Shown here in pieces: positions 17,743-26,241 of a DNA stretch of 64,000 nucleotides. A model generated the notes under the pieces. That model was not told the origin of the DNA. It ran no database searches and saw only the letters and a program-made list of their open reading frames with translations. A program made the translations under genes and the position numbers. Position 1 is the stretch's first letter; each line of letters opens with the position of its first letter. The DNA is from JBGPEQ01 sp050180895 (GTDB lineage: Bacteria; Pseudomonadota; Alphaproteobacteria; Dongiales; Dongiaceae). The stretch is taken from assembly GCA_050180895.1 (NCBI GenBank), contig JBFXDS010000011.1, positions 1 to 64,000 on the forward strand, given 5' to 3'.

Positions 17743-18585
17743 ATGATCGTCGTGTCAAATCTCAGGAGCCACTCGAGCCACAAAGCCTCTCAGAACACGA
17801 CCGCAGGCCTAGGCTCGCAAGTGCTGCCGAGAACGCTGACCACAGGTCTCTCTCCGCGGGATATGCTGCAGGTCAATGCGGCACAACCGTCATTCCGGAC
17901 TCTCACGGCCGGCGAGTGTCTCTATTTCCAGGGCGATGATTGTCGGAACGCCTACCTGCTGCTCGACGGCTGGGCCTTCCGCCATCAGAGCCTGGAAGAC
18001 GGTCGGCGCCAGATACTCGATTTTGCTCTGCCGGGAGCGGCATTCGGCCTGACCGGCAGCAGCGTGATGACGCACAGCGTCGAGGCCCTGACGCCCTGTC
18101 GATTCAGCGTCTTCGCGCGGGACAGTCTGTACGAGCTGCTGCTGCGAGTGCCGGCCTTGGCCCTGCGCTTCGTCGAGCTCCTGGCCGACGTCGAGGCTCG
18201 CGCCTTCGAGCATCTGACGAGCGTCGGGCGTCGATCGGCGCGCGAACGCGTGGCAAACTTGCTGGTCGAACTGCTCGTGCGGGCGCGTCCATCGAATCCG
18301 GCCGGCCACGCGCCGCGGATGACGCTGCCCTTGATGCAGCCTCACATCGCGGATGCGCTGGGCCTCGCCAGCGAAACCGTTTGCCGCACGTTGGCGGCCA
18401 TGCGCAAGGACGGCATCGTCGTGCTGCGGGCGCAGAAGCTCGATGTCCTGGACATCGAGCGACTGGCTGACGAGGCTGGCGTCGAACTCGACCGAGATTC
18501 GTCCCCACGGTCTGCCGACCGGCGCGGCGTCGGCTTTCCTGCGTGGTCACGGCTCCAGGAAGAGCGCCCTCTCGCCTGCGCTTAA
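17743..18585 (+). CDS. Crp/Fnr-family transcriptional regulator, FixK-like
   Basis: 280 aa from ATG 17743. A cyclic-nucleotide-binding-type beta-roll covers about residues 50-165 (AGECLYFQGDDCRNAYLLLDG, shown here split before the LEDGRRQIL strand). The helix-turn-helix is MQPHIADALGLASETVCRTL. The recognition helix keeps Glu and Arg of the Fnr E-xx-S-R motif but has Cys where Fnr has Ser. There is no N-terminal cysteine cluster, so it is a FixK/NnrR-type regulator without its own Fe-S sensor. It stands just before fixLJ and carries the FixJ-type box in its promoter, which supports a role as the cascade's second tier. Confidence 0.85.
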   Translation: MIVVSNLRSHSSHKASQNTTAGLGSQVLPRTLTTGLSPRDMLQVNAAQPSFRTLTAGECLYFQGDDCRNAYLLLDGWAFRHQSLEDGRRQILDFALPGAAFGLTGSSVMTHSVEALTPCRFSVFARDSLYELLLRVPALALRFVELLADVEARAFEHLTSVGRRSARERVANLLVELLVRARPSNPAGHAPRMTLPLMQPHIADALGLASETVCRTLAAMRKDGIVVLRAQKLDVLDIERLADEAGVELDRDSSPRSADRRGVGFPAWSRLQEERPLACA

Positions 18586-18856
18586 GCAGCTTTTCCGCCA
18601 GCGCGACGGCCGCCTGAGCTTCCGAGGCTCGGTGACCGCGACGGCAATACGGCCGTCCCTGCCGGCCGAGCGTGCAAGCCGCCGGCTGGAGCCAAGAGCA
18701 ATGTGATCGCAGTCCCCTGTCCTTAGGTCGGCAAGGCGGTCCGATTCGCTTGCCTCCGGTCCATCGGTCTCACGGCGAATGAACAAGTGGCTTGGCAGCA
18801 TGGTGGCCGGTGCGCCACATTGACAGCCAAGATATGAATGGCCAGAACTGCCGGCT

Positions 18857-20047
18857 ATGACGACATCCCCGCTCCGCGGCACCCGGACCGATCATCTGGA
18901 TACCGATGCGGCCAAGGAGGCGCTGCAGGAGCGCGAGGCGCGGCTGCGATCCATCCTGGAAACGGCGCCGGACGCGATCATCGTGATCGACGAGCGCGGC
19001 ATCATGGAATCCTACAGCCCGGCGGCCGAGCGACTCTTCGGCTACACGGCGGAGGAGGCCCTCGGCCGGAACGTCAGCACGCTGATGCCATCACCCTATC
19101 GCGAGCGGCACGACTCCTACCTCGATCACTACCTGAAGACCGGCGAACGGCGGATCATCGGCATCGGCCGGGTCGTCGTCGGCCGGCGCAAGGACGGCAG
19201 CACCTTTCCCATGGAACTCGCGGTCGGCGAGGCGCATGTGAATGAGCGGCGCGTCTTCACCGGCTTCATCCGCGACCTCACCGAGCGGCAGCTGACCGAG
19301 AGCCGGCTGCAGGAACTTCAGGCGGAGCTCCTGCACGTGTCGCGCTTGAGCGACGTGGGGCAGATGGCATCCGCCTTGGCGCACGAGCTCAACCAGCCGT
19401 TGGCGGCGATCGTCAACTACGTGCAGGCGACGCGCCGCATGCTGGAGGCGTCCGCCGCGCCGCCGGCGCCGCGAATCCTCGATACGATGGACAAGGCCGT
19501 CGCGCAGGCCGCCCGCGCCGGCGACATCATCCAGCACTTGCGCAGCTTCATCCGCAAGGGCGAGACCGAACGCAGCACCGAAGACCTCAGCAAGATGGTC
19601 GAGGAGGCGACAGCGCTCGGCTTGGTCGGCGCCAAGGAGGGCGGGATCAAGGTGCAGATCGATCTCAGCGCCGATCCCCTCCCGGTGTTCATCGATAAGG
19701 TGCAGATCCAACAGGTCGTGTTCAACCTGATCCGCAACAGCGTTGAGGCCTTGCCGGAGTCGGACGTGCGCGAACTGACGGTGACGACGCGCCGCGCCGA
19801 TTGCGGAATGGCGCTCGCGGCGGTCGCCGACAGCGGCCCGGGGCTGGCCCCGACCGTCGCCGAACAGCTCTTCCAGCCGTTCGTGACGACCAAGGAGAAA
19901 GGCATGGGACTGGGGCTGTCGATCTGCCGCTCCATCATCGAGGCGCATGGCGGGCGGCTGTGGGCGATGCCAAATCCCGAACGTGGAGTCACGTTCCAGT
20001 TCTCCATCCCGATGGCGGATGACGATGAGTCAGAGACTCAGGATTGA
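18857..20047 (+). CDS. fixL: Oxygen-sensing histidine kinase FixL (heme PAS)
   Basis: 396 aa, soluble. The PAS domain (about 25-140) holds the heme-ligand region YRERHDSYLDHYLKTGE, with His85 equivalent to Bradyrhizobium FixL His200, and RIIGIGRVVVGRRKDGSTFP, where Arg105 corresponds to the distal Arg220. The kinase part has the H-box ALAHELNQPLAAI (His176), N-box NLIRNSVEA, DSGPGL and GMGLGLSI. Deoxy-heme would release kinase activity towards FixJ. There are no membrane segments, as in Bradyrhizobium FixL. The last codons overlap the fixJ start by 23 nt. The 271-nt stretch before the gene (18586-18856) shows no gene. Confidence 0.95.
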   Translation: MTTSPLRGTRTDHLDTDAAKEALQEREARLRSILETAPDAIIVIDERGIMESYSPAAERLFGYTAEEALGRNVSTLMPSPYRERHDSYLDHYLKTGERRIIGIGRVVVGRRKDGSTFPMELAVGEAHVNERRVFTGFIRDLTERQLTESRLQELQAELLHVSRLSDVGQMASALAHELNQPLAAIVNYVQATRRMLEASAAPPAPRILDTMDKAVAQAARAGDIIQHLRSFIRKGETERSTEDLSKMVEEATALGLVGAKEGGIKVQIDLSADPLPVFIDKVQIQQVVFNLIRNSVEALPESDVRELTVTTRRADCGMALAAVADSGPGLAPTVAEQLFQPFVTTKEKGMGLGLSICRSIIEAHGGRLWAMPNPERGVTFQFSIPMADDDESETQD

Positions 20048-20654
20048 GGGGACGGTCTTCGTCGTCGACGACGACGAGGCGGTGCGGGATTCGCTCGCCC
20101 TCCTGCTCGAGACCGTCGGCCTCAAGGTCGAGGCCTTTGCCAATGCAGCGGATGTTCTGGCGCGGTGTCGGGAGGAGCGGCCGGCCTGCGTCGTCACGGA
20201 CATCCGCATGCCCGGCATGGATGGGCTGGAACTGCAGCAGACGTTGTCGAAGCTCTACGCCGATGTGCCGGTCATCGTCATCACCGGACACGGAGACGTG
20301 CCGCTGGCCGTCCAGGCGATGAAGGCCGGCGCCGTCGATTTCATCGAGAAGCCGTTCTCGGATGACATCATCCTCGCGAGCATCGAGGCGGCGGCGCGGA
20401 GCCGGTACATCAAGAAGACCGGCAGCGCCGACGACGCCGTCGGCAAGCGCGTGGCGCGCCTCACGCCGCGCGAGGTCGAGGTGTTTCAGCAACTCCTTCT
20501 CGGCCACCCCAACAAGGTGATCGCCTATCACCTGAACATCAGCGCCCGCACGGTCGAAATTCACCGGGCGCGCGTGATGGAAAAGATGGAAGCGCGGAAC
20601 TTGCCGGAGCTTGTCCGCATGGCGATCGAGGGCGGCATAGAGATGCCCGACTGA
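20025..20654 (+). CDS. fixJ: Response regulator FixJ
   Basis: 209 aa from ATG 20025 (ATG 20019 is also in frame). The receiver has VFVVDDDEAVRDSL, phospho-acceptor Asp59 in VTDIRMPGMDG, Thr in VITGHGD and Lys in IEKPF. The LuxR-type domain begins RLTPREVEVFQQLL and ends ISARTVEIHRARVMEKM, then the ARNLPELVRMAI helix typical of FixJ. Overlap with fixL implies coupled translation. It should activate the FixK-like gene and possibly nirK and the cco unit through the boxes described. It ends 3 nt from the convergent receiver gene. Confidence 0.93.
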   Translation: MSQRLRIEGTVFVVDDDEAVRDSLALLLETVGLKVEAFANAADVLARCREERPACVVTDIRMPGMDGLELQQTLSKLYADVPVIVITGHGDVPLAVQAMKAGAVDFIEKPFSDDIILASIEAAARSRYIKKTGSADDAVGKRVARLTPREVEVFQQLLLGHPNKVIAYHLNISARTVEIHRARVMEKMEARNLPELVRMAIEGGIEMPD

Positions 20655-20657
20655 CGC

Positions 20658-21092
20658 TCAGAATCGTGGGCGCGCCAATCCTGACACCGCCGCGCCACCC
20701 CGTGTATGAAGCGCCGCCTGGATCGCGCTCATCAAGGACCTGCCGTCGATAGGCTTCTCGAGAAAGGCGACGGCGCCGGCTTCCAGGGCACGGGCTTTCG
20801 TCTGGGCATCGCCGCGACCGGTGATGACGATCACCGGTAGGCGCCAGCCGCGCTGGGTCAGCGTGTTCATGACATCGAATCCGCCCATCACCGGCAGGTG
20901 CAGATCGAGGACGAGGCAGGCGGCGCCCTGCGGCTCCAGCTGGTCCAGGAAATCGGGAACCGAGCCGAAATCGCGCACCGCCAAGCCGTACGATTCCAAC
21001 AGGATTTTCAGCGAGTCCCGGACGGCGTCGTCGTCGTCGACCACGTAGATAGTTGGGTGGCTCTCGGCCACTTTGAGCTCCCGCGGGGACAT
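20658..21092 (-). CDS. Stand-alone response-regulator receiver protein
   Basis: 144 aa, one receiver domain and no output domain. Conserved residues: VVDDDDAVRDS (acidic pocket Asp19-22), Asp63 in LVLDLHLPVMGG, Thr in VITGRGD and Lys in FLEKPID. It looks like the FixJ receiver without its DNA-binding half, so it may act as a phosphate sink for FixL (a FixT-like role) or relay to another protein. It is convergent with fixJ and divergent from nirK. Confidence 0.85.
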   Translation of the reverse strand: MSPRELKVAESHPTIYVVDDDDAVRDSLKILLESYGLAVRDFGSVPDFLDQLEPQGAACLVLDLHLPVMGGFDVMNTLTQRGWRLPVIVITGRGDAQTKARALEAGAVAFLEKPIDGRSLMSAIQAALHTRGGAAVSGLARPRF

Positions 21093-21163
21093 TTGCCTGA
21101 CTTCGCAATCTACGGCGGGAGGCCGCGCGTTGAGAATCCGGGGTTTCCCTTACAGACACGGGA

Positions 21164-21202
21164 ATACGTGCCACTACCTATGTATCTCACCGAATTACGC
21201 GA
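21164..21202 (+). promoter_or_regulatory. FixJ-type box and shared promoter element upstream of nirK
   Basis: ATACGTGC-N7-TATGTA (21164-21184) is followed after exactly 7 nt by GAATTACGCGA (21192-21202). The same two elements with the same 7-nt gap occur at 23603-23641. In both cases the box ends 88 nt before the start codon. This copy of the box is the least perfect of the three. Confidence 0.55.
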
Positions 21203-21272
21203 AGGTCCCGGAGACGTCATATTCGCAGGTGAACGGCGCGAATGGGCGCCGTCCATCGGATGGAAAAGTGTC

Positions 21273-22346
21273 ATGAAACCCTCCCGTTCCTCGCATTTGA
21301 AAGCTACGGTAAGCACGGTCGTGCTGGCCGCCTCTCTTGCTCTCGGCGTGTCCCTGACGCCGGCGTCGGCTCACGATGTCGGCCATGCGCACCAGCAGAT
21401 GCCCGGCGTCGCCGACATCGTCCGCGCGCCGACCGACCTGCCGTCGCCGATCGGCGTGCGCGCGCCGCAGCGGCTGCAGGTGAACCTGGAGACCGTCGAG
21501 CTGACGGGACAGCTCGACGAGGGCGCGTCCTACCGCTACTGGACCTTCAACGGCCGGGTGCCGGGGCCGTTCGTTCGCGTGCGCGTCGGCGACACCGTCG
21601 AGGTGCAGCTGACGAACGCCGAGGACAGCGCGATGTATCACAATGTCGACTTCCATGCCGTCACCGGTCCGGGCGGCGGCGCGAAAGCGACGGAAGCAGC
21701 GCCGGGCGAGCAGAAGGGATTCGTCTTCAAGGCCCTGAACCCCGGCCTCTACGTCTACCATTGTGCCACGCCCATGGTCGCCCAGCACATCGCCAACGGC
21801 ATGTATGGCCTGATCCTGGTCGAGCCGGCGGAAGGGCTTCCCCGGGTCGATCGCGAGTTCTATGTGATGCAGGGCGAGCTCTATACCGAGGAAGCGTTCG
21901 GCTCGACCGGCGAGTTGACCGAGAGCTATGACAAGCTCGTCGGCGAGCGGCCGGAGTACTACGTGTTCAACGGTGCCGTCGGCGCGCTGGCCAACCAGAA
22001 GCCGCTGAAGGCGAAGGTCGGCGAGACGATCCGCATCTATTTCGGCGTCGGCGGACCGAACGCCACCTCCTCCTTCCACGTCATCGGCGAGATCTTCGAC
22101 AGCGTCTACAACCTGGCGTCATTGACGGCCGCGCCGCTGACCAACGTCCAGACTATCACCGTGCCGCCGGGCGGCGCAGCGGCCGTTGACCTGACGCTGG
22201 ACGTGCCGGGTAAATTCATCCTCGTCGATCATGCCCTGTCGCGCGCCGAGCGCGGGCTGGTCGGCATTCTCGACGTGGAGGGGCCGGAGAACCCGGAGAT
22301 CTTCCAGGACCTCTCGCCGAAACAAGTGGGCGCCCTGGACAACTAG
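21273..22346 (+). CDS. nirK: Copper-containing nitrite reductase NirK
   Basis: 357 aa from ATG 21273; residues 1-34 form a Sec signal (VVLAASLALGVSLTPASA). Two cupredoxin domains. All expected ligands are present: type 1 copper His123, Cys164, His172 and Met177; type 2 copper His128, His163 and His320; catalytic Asp126 and His269. The short spacing CATPMVAQHIANGM between Cys164 and Met177 resembles AniA-type enzymes. It reduces nitrite to nitric oxide in the periplasm. The nnrS gene follows 46 nt later and probably shares its transcript. No NO reductase genes lie nearby. Confidence 0.95.
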   Translation: MKPSRSSHLKATVSTVVLAASLALGVSLTPASAHDVGHAHQQMPGVADIVRAPTDLPSPIGVRAPQRLQVNLETVELTGQLDEGASYRYWTFNGRVPGPFVRVRVGDTVEVQLTNAEDSAMYHNVDFHAVTGPGGGAKATEAAPGEQKGFVFKALNPGLYVYHCATPMVAQHIANGMYGLILVEPAEGLPRVDREFYVMQGELYTEEAFGSTGELTESYDKLVGERPEYYVFNGAVGALANQKPLKAKVGETIRIYFGVGGPNATSSFHVIGEIFDSVYNLASLTAAPLTNVQTITVPPGGAAAVDLTLDVPGKFILVDHALSRAERGLVGILDVEGPENPEIFQDLSPKQVGALDN

Positions 22347-22392
22347 ACCGGCTGATCGGGGCCGGCAATGCCGATTGCCGGCCCAGGAGTAC

Positions 22393-23610
22393 ATGATGAA
22401 CGCATCCGCAGGCGGTGTTCCCCGTTATCGACCGTTCACCGGGCCGGCGTTCCTCCAAGAGGGATTCCGGCCGTTCTTTCTCGGCGCCGCGCTGTGGTCG
22501 GCGCTGGCGCTTTGTCTGTGGCTCGGCAGCCTCGTCGGCCATGTCGCGCTGCCGACGGCATTCGATGTGCTCACCTGGCACGGGCATGAGATGATCTTCG
22601 GCTTTGCCGTGGCGGCGGTGAGCGGATTCCTGCTCACGGCGATTCCGAACTGGACAGGCCGCCTGCCGCTGCAGGGCGGGCCGCTGGCCGTGCTGGCGCT
22701 GACCTGGCTAGCCGGGCGCGCGGCCGTTACGGTCTCCGTCTGGATCGGCGCGCCGCTGGCCGCGGCGATCGACCTTGCCTTCCTCGTCCTGTTGCTGATG
22801 GCCGTGTTGCGCGAAGTCGCCGCCGGCCGCAACTGGCGTAACCTGCCGATGCCGATGGCGCTCGGCCTGCTGATCGCCGCCAATCTTCTCGTGCACCTCG
22901 AGGCGCTCGATGTGGCCGAGACGGCGGCCCTCGGCCTCCGGCTCGCCATGTCGGTGCTGCTCATGCTGATCGCGCTCGTCGGCGGCCGCATCGTCCCGAG
23001 CTTCACCCGCAACTGGCTGGCGAAGCGCGGCGTGACGCCGCTGCCGGCCGGATTCGGCGCCGTCGACAAAGTCGCACTGGTCGCCGGTGCGGTCGGCCTC
23101 GCGGGCTGGGTCGCGGCGGCCGAGCCGTCGATCACGGGTGCCGCCCTGATCGTCGCCGGCTTGGCCGCGGCGTTGCGGCTCGCACGCTGGCGGGGATATC
23201 GGACCGCGACCGAGCCGCTTGTGTGGGTCCTGCATGCGGGACATGGCTGGCTGGCGCTCGGCCTCTTCCTGCTCGGCCTGAGCCACCTCTGGGCGGCGGT
23301 CCCGGCAACGGCCGCCTTGCACGCCCTCACGGCAGGCGCGATCGGCACGATGATCCTGGCGGTCATGACGCGGGCCACCCGCGGCCACACCGGCCGCGCC
23401 CTCGCGGCAGGGCTCGGCACGACGTCGATCTACCTGCTGGTAACGGTGGCGGCGGCGCTGCGCGTTGCGGCGGCGATGGCGACGGGGTTCTACCTGCCTC
23501 TGCTGATCGCCTCCGGGGCTGCCTGGGTCGGCGCGTTCCTGCTGTTCGTGGCGCTATATGGGATGCCGCTGCTGACGCCGCGTCTGAAGACATCCGAACC
23601 CGGTACGTAG
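22393..23610 (+). CDS. nnrS: NnrS family heme-copper membrane protein
   Basis: 405 aa from ATG 22393 with CAGGAGT upstream. About twelve hydrophobic helices. The N-terminal motif EGFRPFFLGAALWS and the following LTWHGHEMIFGFA are NnrS signatures, and HAGHGWLALGLFLLGLSHLW lies in a later helix. NnrS proteins protect cells against nitric oxide stress, for example by keeping iron-nitrosyl complexes in check. Placement directly behind nirK fits that role. Confidence 0.9.
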   Translation: MMNASAGGVPRYRPFTGPAFLQEGFRPFFLGAALWSALALCLWLGSLVGHVALPTAFDVLTWHGHEMIFGFAVAAVSGFLLTAIPNWTGRLPLQGGPLAVLALTWLAGRAAVTVSVWIGAPLAAAIDLAFLVLLLMAVLREVAAGRNWRNLPMPMALGLLIAANLLVHLEALDVAETAALGLRLAMSVLLMLIALVGGRIVPSFTRNWLAKRGVTPLPAGFGAVDKVALVAGAVGLAGWVAAAEPSITGAALIVAGLAAALRLARWRGYRTATEPLVWVLHAGHGWLALGLFLLGLSHLWAAVPATAALHALTAGAIGTMILAVMTRATRGHTGRALAAGLGTTSIYLLVTVAAALRVAAAMATGFYLPLLIASGAAWVGAFLLFVALYGMPLLTPRLKTSEPGT

Positions 23611-23641
23611 GTTTACTTACGTAGTGCCCCGAATTACGCGA
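23603..23641 (+). promoter_or_regulatory. FixJ-type box and shared promoter element upstream of DUF2189-cco unit
   Basis: GTACGTAG-N7-TACGTA (23603-23623) overlaps the last codons of nnrS. After 7 nt comes GAATTACGCGA (23631-23641), as upstream of nirK. The box ends 88 nt before ATG 23712. This is the only promoter-like signal seen ahead of the whole ccoNOQPG run. Confidence 0.6.
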
Positions 23642-23711
23642 CGGCCGCAAATTTTTCATATTGCCACCGAGGAACGATAGGCGGCTAAATCCGGCGCGCG
23701 GGGGCGTGACG

Positions 23712-24488
23712 ATGGCTGATGCTTCGCAGACGTCTCGATCGCTTGCCCTGCCCGTGCAGCGGGTGGGTGTCGACGAGCCGTGGGAATGGCTCACCGCCGG
23801 TTGGCGGGACCTCCTGCGTGCGCCTGGCATCAGCCTGACCTATGGCGGCGCGTTCGTCGCCGCCAGCGCCCTGCTCACCCTCAGCCTCTGGATCGCCGAC
23901 CTGTTGTATCTCCTGTTGCCGCTGGCCGCGGGCTTCATGCTCGTCGGCCCGGTCGCCGCCGTCGGTCTCTATGAGGTCAGCCGGCGGCTGGAGCGCGGGC
24001 AGACTGTGACCCTGCATGCCGCCCTGACGGCGTGGCGCGCGAATCCCGGGCCGATCGCGACCATGGGCCTGGTGCTGATGCTGTTCCTGCTCGCCTGGAT
24101 CCGGCTGGCGTTCCTGATCTTCGCCCTGTTCTTCGGAGCGCAGCCGCCGTCCTGGGAGCACCTGATCACGACGCTGCTGTTCACGACCCAGGGCATTCCC
24201 TTTCTCGTCGTCGGCATCGCTGTGGGTGGCGCCCTCGCCGCCGTCGTCTTCGCCATGAGCGCGGTCGCCATCCCCGCGCTTCTCGATCGTGACATCGGTG
24301 TGCTCGGCGCGGTCGCCACCAGCGTCGCCGCCGTCCTCGAGAACTGGCGCGTGATGATCGGGTGGGGTGCGCTGATCGTCCTCTTCACCGCGGCCGGGCT
24401 GGCAACCTTCTACCTCGGCCTGGCCGTGACGCTGCCGCTCATCGGCCATGCCAGCTGGCATGCCTATCGCGGCCTCGTCGCCCGCTGA
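23712..24488 (+). CDS. DUF2189 family membrane protein
   Basis: 258 aa, six or so hydrophobic helices. The opening VDEPWEWLTAGWRDLLRAP followed by SLTYGGAFV is the DUF2189 signature. These proteins are often annotated as cytochrome oxidase related because they occur next to cbb3 genes; no heme or copper ligands are evident, so I treat the function as unknown. It heads the cco transcription unit, with the composite promoter box 88 nt upstream. Confidence 0.82.
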   Translation: MADASQTSRSLALPVQRVGVDEPWEWLTAGWRDLLRAPGISLTYGGAFVAASALLTLSLWIADLLYLLLPLAAGFMLVGPVAAVGLYEVSRRLERGQTVTLHAALTAWRANPGPIATMGLVLMLFLLAWIRLAFLIFALFFGAQPPSWEHLITTLLFTTQGIPFLVVGIAVGGALAAVVFAMSAVAIPALLDRDIGVLGAVATSVAAVLENWRVMIGWGALIVLFTAAGLATFYLGLAVTLPLIGHASWHAYRGLVAR

Positions 24489-24525
24489 CCGCGCTCAGCA
24501 AGCCCGCAGCCACAGGAGCTCAATC

Positions 24526-24744
24526 ATGGACGGAACAGGAAGATGGATTGCCGGCGGCGCCGTCGCCATTCTCGGCGTCATCGGCCTGTTTCTCGCCGCC
24601 GGCGCCGCCGACAGGGGGATCTACCTGTTCGGGCTGGCGCTGTTCGCCTTCGCGATCCTCTACGTCTTCGCGTTGATCAAGCAGGCCTTCGACACACAGG
24701 AACGCGACGTGAAGGCCCGCCGCCTACCATCCGCAGCAGAATAA
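24526..24744 (+). CDS. Small two-helix membrane protein ahead of ccoN
   Basis: 72 aa with CAGGAG 7 nt upstream of the ATG. Two hydrophobic segments (GGAVAILGVIGLFLAAGAAD and YLFGLALFAFAILYVFALI) are followed by a charged cytosolic tail. It sits 37 nt after DUF2189 and 13 nt before ccoN, so it is likely a minor or assembly protein linked to the oxidase. No named family recognised. Confidence 0.7.
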   Translation: MDGTGRWIAGGAVAILGVIGLFLAAGAADRGIYLFGLALFAFAILYVFALIKQAFDTQERDVKARRLPSAAE

Positions 24745-24757
24745 GGGGAAATCGGCG

Positions 24758-26230
24758 ATGAGTGACGCCACCGCCCATCCGGCGACCGCGCCGGAGCTCG
24801 TCGACTACAACGAAGCGGTCGTCCGCAAGTTCACGATCGCCACGGCGTTCTGGGGCGTTGTCGCCTTCGCGGCCGGCGTCTTCATTGCCCTGCAGCTGGC
24901 CTTCCCGGCCCTCAACTTCGGATTGGAGTGGACGACGTTCGGGCGGCTGCGGCCCGTGCATACCTCGGCCGCGATCTTCGCCTTCGGCGGCAACGCGCTC
25001 TTCGCAACGTCGCTGTACGTCGTGCAGCGCACCTGCCGCGCCACGCTTTTCGGCGGCCCTGCGCTCGCCGACTTCGTCTTCTGGGGTTACCAGCTGTTCA
25101 TCGTCATGGCTGCGCTCGGCTACGTCATGGGCATCACCCAGGGCAAGGAATATGCGGAGCCCGAGTGGTTCGTCGATCTCTGGCTGACGATCGTCTGGGT
25201 CGCCTACCTGGCGATCTTCCTCGGCACGCTGATGCGGCGCAAGGATCCGCACATCTACGTCGCCAACTGGTTCTACCTGGCGTTCATCGTCGTCGTCGCC
25301 GTGCTGCACCTGGGCAACGCCGCGACCCTGCCGGTCTCGATGTTCGGCAGCAAGAGCTACTCGGCGCTCTCCGGCGTACAGGACGCGATGCTGCAGTGGT
25401 GGTACGGCCACAACGCGGTCGGCTTCTTCCTCACCGCCGGCTTCCTCGGCATCATGTACTACTTCATTCCCAAGCGCGCCGAGCGGCCGATCTACTCCTA
25501 CCGGCTGTCGATCATCCATTTCTGGGCCCTGATCTTCCTCTACATCTGGGCCGGCCCGCACCACCTGCACTATACGGCGCTGCCCGACTGGACGCAGACC
25601 CTGGGCATGACGTTCTCGATCATGCTGTGGATGCCGTCCTGGGGCGGCATGATCAATGGCATCATGACGCTCTCCGGAGCATGGGACAAGCTGCGCACCG
25701 ACCCGGTCCTGCGCATGCTCGTGACCTCCGTCGCCTTCTACGGCATGTCGACCTTCGAAGGCCCGGTGATGTCGATCAAGGCGGTCAACTCGCTCAGCCA
25801 CTACACGGACTGGACGATCGGCCACGTGCATTCCGGCGCCCTGGGATGGGTCGCCTTCGTCAGCTTCGGCGCGCTCTACCACCTCGTGCCCGTGCTGTGG
25901 AAACGGCCGGGGCTCTACAGCCTGAAGCTCGTCAACTATCACTTCTGGATCTCCACCATCGGCATCGTCCTCTACATCACGGCGATGTGGGTCTCCGGCA
26001 TCATGCAGGGGCTGATGTGGCGCACCTATGACGAGTTCGGCTTCCTGCAGTACTCCTTCATCGAGACCGTCGAAGCCATGCATCCCTTCTATATCATCCG
26101 CGCCCTCGGCGGGATCCTGTTCCTGATCGGCGCGCTCCTCATGATCTACAATCTCTGGCGCACGGCGCGCGGAGACATCGCCGAGCCGGTCGCGGCGCAG
26201 CCGCCGTTGGCCGTCGCCCCGGTCAGGTAA
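24758..26230 (+). CDS. ccoN: cbb3-type cytochrome c oxidase subunit I CcoN
   Basis: 490 aa, twelve membrane helices. Low-spin heme ligand His68 lies in RLRPVHTSAAIFAFGGNA. The CuB region is WWYGHNAVGFFLTAGFLG, the paired histidines are in WAGPHHLHYTALPDW, and the last heme ligands are in DWTIGHVHSGALGW. This is the catalytic subunit that reduces O2 with high affinity, allowing respiration at very low oxygen. It is the first oxidase gene of ccoNOQP. Confidence 0.96.
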   Translation: MSDATAHPATAPELVDYNEAVVRKFTIATAFWGVVAFAAGVFIALQLAFPALNFGLEWTTFGRLRPVHTSAAIFAFGGNALFATSLYVVQRTCRATLFGGPALADFVFWGYQLFIVMAALGYVMGITQGKEYAEPEWFVDLWLTIVWVAYLAIFLGTLMRRKDPHIYVANWFYLAFIVVVAVLHLGNAATLPVSMFGSKSYSALSGVQDAMLQWWYGHNAVGFFLTAGFLGIMYYFIPKRAERPIYSYRLSIIHFWALIFLYIWAGPHHLHYTALPDWTQTLGMTFSIMLWMPSWGGMINGIMTLSGAWDKLRTDPVLRMLVTSVAFYGMSTFEGPVMSIKAVNSLSHYTDWTIGHVHSGALGWVAFVSFGALYHLVPVLWKRPGLYSLKLVNYHFWISTIGIVLYITAMWVSGIMQGLMWRTYDEFGFLQYSFIETVEAMHPFYIIRALGGILFLIGALLMIYNLWRTARGDIAEPVAAQPPLAVAPVR

Positions 26231-26241
26231 GGAGCACGGGC

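Noticed and set aside
21093..21108. TTGC-N8-GCAA dyad between the receiver gene and nirK
   Set aside because: Spacing (TTG-N10-CAA) does not fit FNR/NnrR (TTG-N8-CAA) and it overlaps the start of the receiver gene; probably chance.
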